Source: DATAFT01 sp035544635 (GTDB taxonomy: Bacteria > Acidobacteriota > Thermoanaerobaculia > Multivoradales > Multivoraceae). From it: 17,030 bases of DNA. A program made the position numbers and the translations under genes. Positions 15,743-17,030 of the stretch are shown in pieces. The DNA lies in the NCBI GenBank assembly GCA_035544635.1, contig DATKDQ010000292.1, forward strand, positions 1 through 17,030, written 5' to 3'. The notes under the pieces were generated by a model. The model was given only the letters and a program-made list of their open reading frames with translations, did no database searches and was not told the DNA's origin. The stretch's first letter is position 1, and each line of letters begins with the position of its first letter.

Positions 15743-15857
15743 GAAATCTGGCGGGGGCCCGAGCGGCGCGGGGACCGACGGGCTTCGCCTTCCTCTTGCC
15801 CTGTGCGTGTCATCGAACGAGGCCAGACAATACCTCAGCTAGCCGGGCTTGCAGGTT

Positions 15858-15871
15858 CTTGGCGCGCCAAG
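15858..15871. repeat. 14-bp perfect palindrome
   Basis: CTTGGCGCGCCAAG, with no loop, sits about 115 bases upstream of the deacetylase start. The lack of a loop and of a following T-run argues against a terminator. A dimeric regulator site for the minus-strand operon is possible but unsupported beyond the symmetry. Confidence 0.4.
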
Positions 15872-16126
15872 CCGCTTGGGTGCCTCGCTGCGCAGATATG
15901 AACCGCAGAGATCCCGGCAGATTGCCAGTCCTGCGCCAGGGAGGGTTGGCTTGGTTCGTACCAATTATCGAGAGGCCGCGCGAGTTGACAAAGTCCGGCG
16001 GCTCTGGCGGGTTTGCGAGCGCAGTGGGTGGCTGCTGATACCGCAACTGAGGTTTATCGTCCGCTTTAAATAGCGCATACCTCGATTGGCGGAATTCGAG
16101 AGCCAGCCGAGGCGGGATGTCAGGAC

Positions 16127-16145
16127 TTGCGGTATACTCCCGCAA
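16127..16145 (+). promoter_or_regulatory. Candidate promoter/operator: inverted repeat around TATACT
   Basis: TTGCGG (16127-16132) and CCGCAA (16140-16145) form an inverted repeat. The seven bases between them begin with TATACT (16133-16138), a good sigma-70-type -10. The next start codon is GTG 16188, giving a leader of about 40 bases. No good -35 lies 16-18 bases upstream, so activity would need an activator, or the match is chance. The right arm plus CTG recurs at 16041-16049. Confidence 0.35.
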
Positions 16146-16187
16146 CTGCACCCAAGCAGAATCGATTCGGAGAAGGGGTTCGCACGC

Positions 16188-17030
16188 GTGGTAGAAAGCT
16201 CCGGAAGGGGTTCACTCCAGCACGTCAAGCAATGCGCTTCAGCCCCTGGGCTGAGCGCCCGCCTGCTCCGCCGCGAGACCCAGTTCCTCCTCGACGTCGC
16301 CGCCCTGTCCCTCGCCTTCGTCGTCGCCTACCTGCTGCGCTTCGACCTCCAGATCCCCGAGAGATACCTGCGCCTGGTGGTGCTGCAGCTGCCGCTGGTG
16401 GTGCTGCTGCAGTTCCTGACGCTGGCGGGGGCCGGCGTCTACAGCTTGATCTGGCGCTTCGTCGGGATCGCCGACCTGCCGCGCTTCGCCCGGGCCGCCC
16501 TCTGGGCGGCGCTGCCCCTGCTCCTGCTGCGCTGGCTCCCGGGGCCGTTCGATGCGTGGCGGATACCGCTGTCGGTCATCCTGCTCGATCTCGGCCTCGC
16601 CTACGGCGGCGTGCTCGGGCTCAGGGTGCTCCGCCGCAGCGTGTACGAGACCTCCGAACGGGAGCGGCGGAAAGGGAAGACGGAGGACCAGGAAACCCGG
16701 CGGGTGTTGTTGGTGGGGGCGGGCCGGGCCGGCGTGCTGGCGATTCGGGAAATGCACGGCCGACGCGATCTCGGGCTGGAGCCCGTGGGCTTCGTCGACG
16801 ACGACCCTCTCAAGCAGGGGATGATGGTCGACGGAGTCGAGGTCCTGGGGGACACCGAGGACATCCCGCGCCTCGCCTCCGAGCTCGGCATCGACCACGT
16901 GATCCTGAGCATCGTCGACGCGCCGCGGCCGACGCTGGCGCGCATCGTCGCGACTTGCGAGCGCGGCGGGGTGGCGGTGCGTACCGTCCCAGGCATATAC
17001 GAAATTCTCACCGGGCGGGTGGCCATCAGC
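16188..17030 (+). CDS. Membrane-anchored CapD/PglF/WbpM-like NDP-sugar dehydratase, N-terminal part
   Basis: The frame is open from GTG 16188 to the right edge (281 codons, no stop), so the gene is partial. GGAGAAGGGG at 16169-16178 supports the GTG. The first ~150 residues hold about four membrane helices (FLLDVAALSLAFVVAYLLRF at 33-52, VVLQLPLVVLLQFLTLAGAG at 64-83, and two more to ~147) with 'YSLIWRF' between helices, as in the family. A linker follows, then a Rossmann-like domain with RRVLLVGAGRAG (171-182), GFVDDDPLKQG and HVILSIVDAP. The catalytic FlaA1-like domain should follow beyond the window. These proteins usually start synthesis of di-N-acetyl-bacillosamine or QuiNAc-type sugars, so a second glycan cluster probably begins here. 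Confidence 0.88.
   Translation, partial: MVESSGRGSLQHVKQCASAPGLSARLLRRETQFLLDVAALSLAFVVAYLLRFDLQIPERYLRLVVLQLPLVVLLQFLTLAGAGVYSLIWRFVGIADLPRFARAALWAALPLLLLRWLPGPFDAWRIPLSVILLDLGLAYGGVLGLRVLRRSVYETSERERRKGKTEDQETRRVLLVGAGRAGVLAIREMHGRRDLGLEPVGFVDDDPLKQGMMVDGVEVLGDTEDIPRLASELGIDHVILSIVDAPRPTLARIVATCERGGVAVRTVPGIYEILTGRVAIS

Larger units (their letters stand above)
15743..16187. other. Non-coding divergent intergenic region
   Basis: This 445-base gap separates the minus-strand deacetylase operon from the plus-strand dehydratase gene, so it should hold promoters for both. It is less GC-rich than its surroundings. Visible items are a 14-bp perfect palindrome CTTGGCGCGCCAAG (15858-15871), a short hairpin TTGGT-TCGT-ACCAA (15951-15964), an isolated TTGACA (15985-15990) with no good -10, the nonamer CCGCAACTG at 16041-16049 and again at 16140-16148, and an inverted repeat around a -10-like hexamer (16127-16145). 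Both strands have open frames here, but none has a convincing protein. I see no tRNA. Confidence 0.6.

Noticed and set aside
15985..15990. TTGACA as a -35 box for the plus-strand dehydratase
   Set aside because: No -10-like hexamer occurs 16-18 bases downstream, and it is about 200 bases from the start codon.
15810..16151. Minus-strand 113-codon open frame in the intergenic region
   Set aside because: It has no recognisable domain, lacks a clear Shine-Dalgarno, covers the promoter-like elements, and its composition differs from the surrounding genes; an open frame of this length is common by chance in this GC-rich DNA.

Overview
This is a GC-rich bacterial window holding a nonulosonic-acid (pseudaminic acid, Pse) surface-glycan locus. 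The ABC-2 polysaccharide exporter and the long run of sugar-nucleotide and glycosyltransferase genes fit a Gram-negative. The lineage cannot be fixed from sequence alone; an Acidobacteriota- or deltaproteobacteria-like host is a guess.

Region 1 (1-2391) is a scrapyard of broken genes around one intact gene. From left to right it holds the tail of an IS91-type transposase and its downstream end (to 310), the last codons of an ABC-transporter ATPase (312-392), a pseB copy that lost about 230 internal bases (459-1230), an intact Pse-associated SAM methylase (1261-1887), the first ~30 codons of a pseC (to ~1976), a zinc-ribbon fragment of a second IS91-type transposase (1976-2098), and the C-terminus of an NDP-sugar epimerase (2212-2391). 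A ~36-base sequence occurs at 275-310 and 2177-2211. In both places a host gene fragment starts exactly after it, so it looks like the conserved right end (oriIS-like) of the element.

Region 2 (2373-11500) is a tight plus-strand operon: ABC-2 permease (wzm), ATPase with a C-terminal glycan-binding domain (wzt), pseB, pseC, an SpsF-type cytidylyltransferase in the pseF position, a pseG-pseH fusion, pseI, and a polysialyltransferase-like glycosyltransferase. Gaps are 34 bases or less, and four junctions overlap by 1-4 bases. All six steps from UDP-GlcNAc to CMP-Pse are covered by five genes. They are physically coupled to an ABC exporter and a single candidate Pse transferase, which suggests an exported Pse-containing polysaccharide rather than flagellin glycosylation; no flagellar gene is present.

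Region 3 (11551-15742) is a convergent minus-strand operon read as polysaccharide deacetylase, GT4 glycosyltransferase, then AsnB-type glutamine amidotransferase. A 445-base non-coding interval (15743-16187) follows, with a 14-bp palindrome and a promoter-like inverted repeat. It leads into the N-terminal part of a membrane-anchored CapD/FlaA1-like NDP-sugar dehydratase that runs off the right edge (16188-17030).
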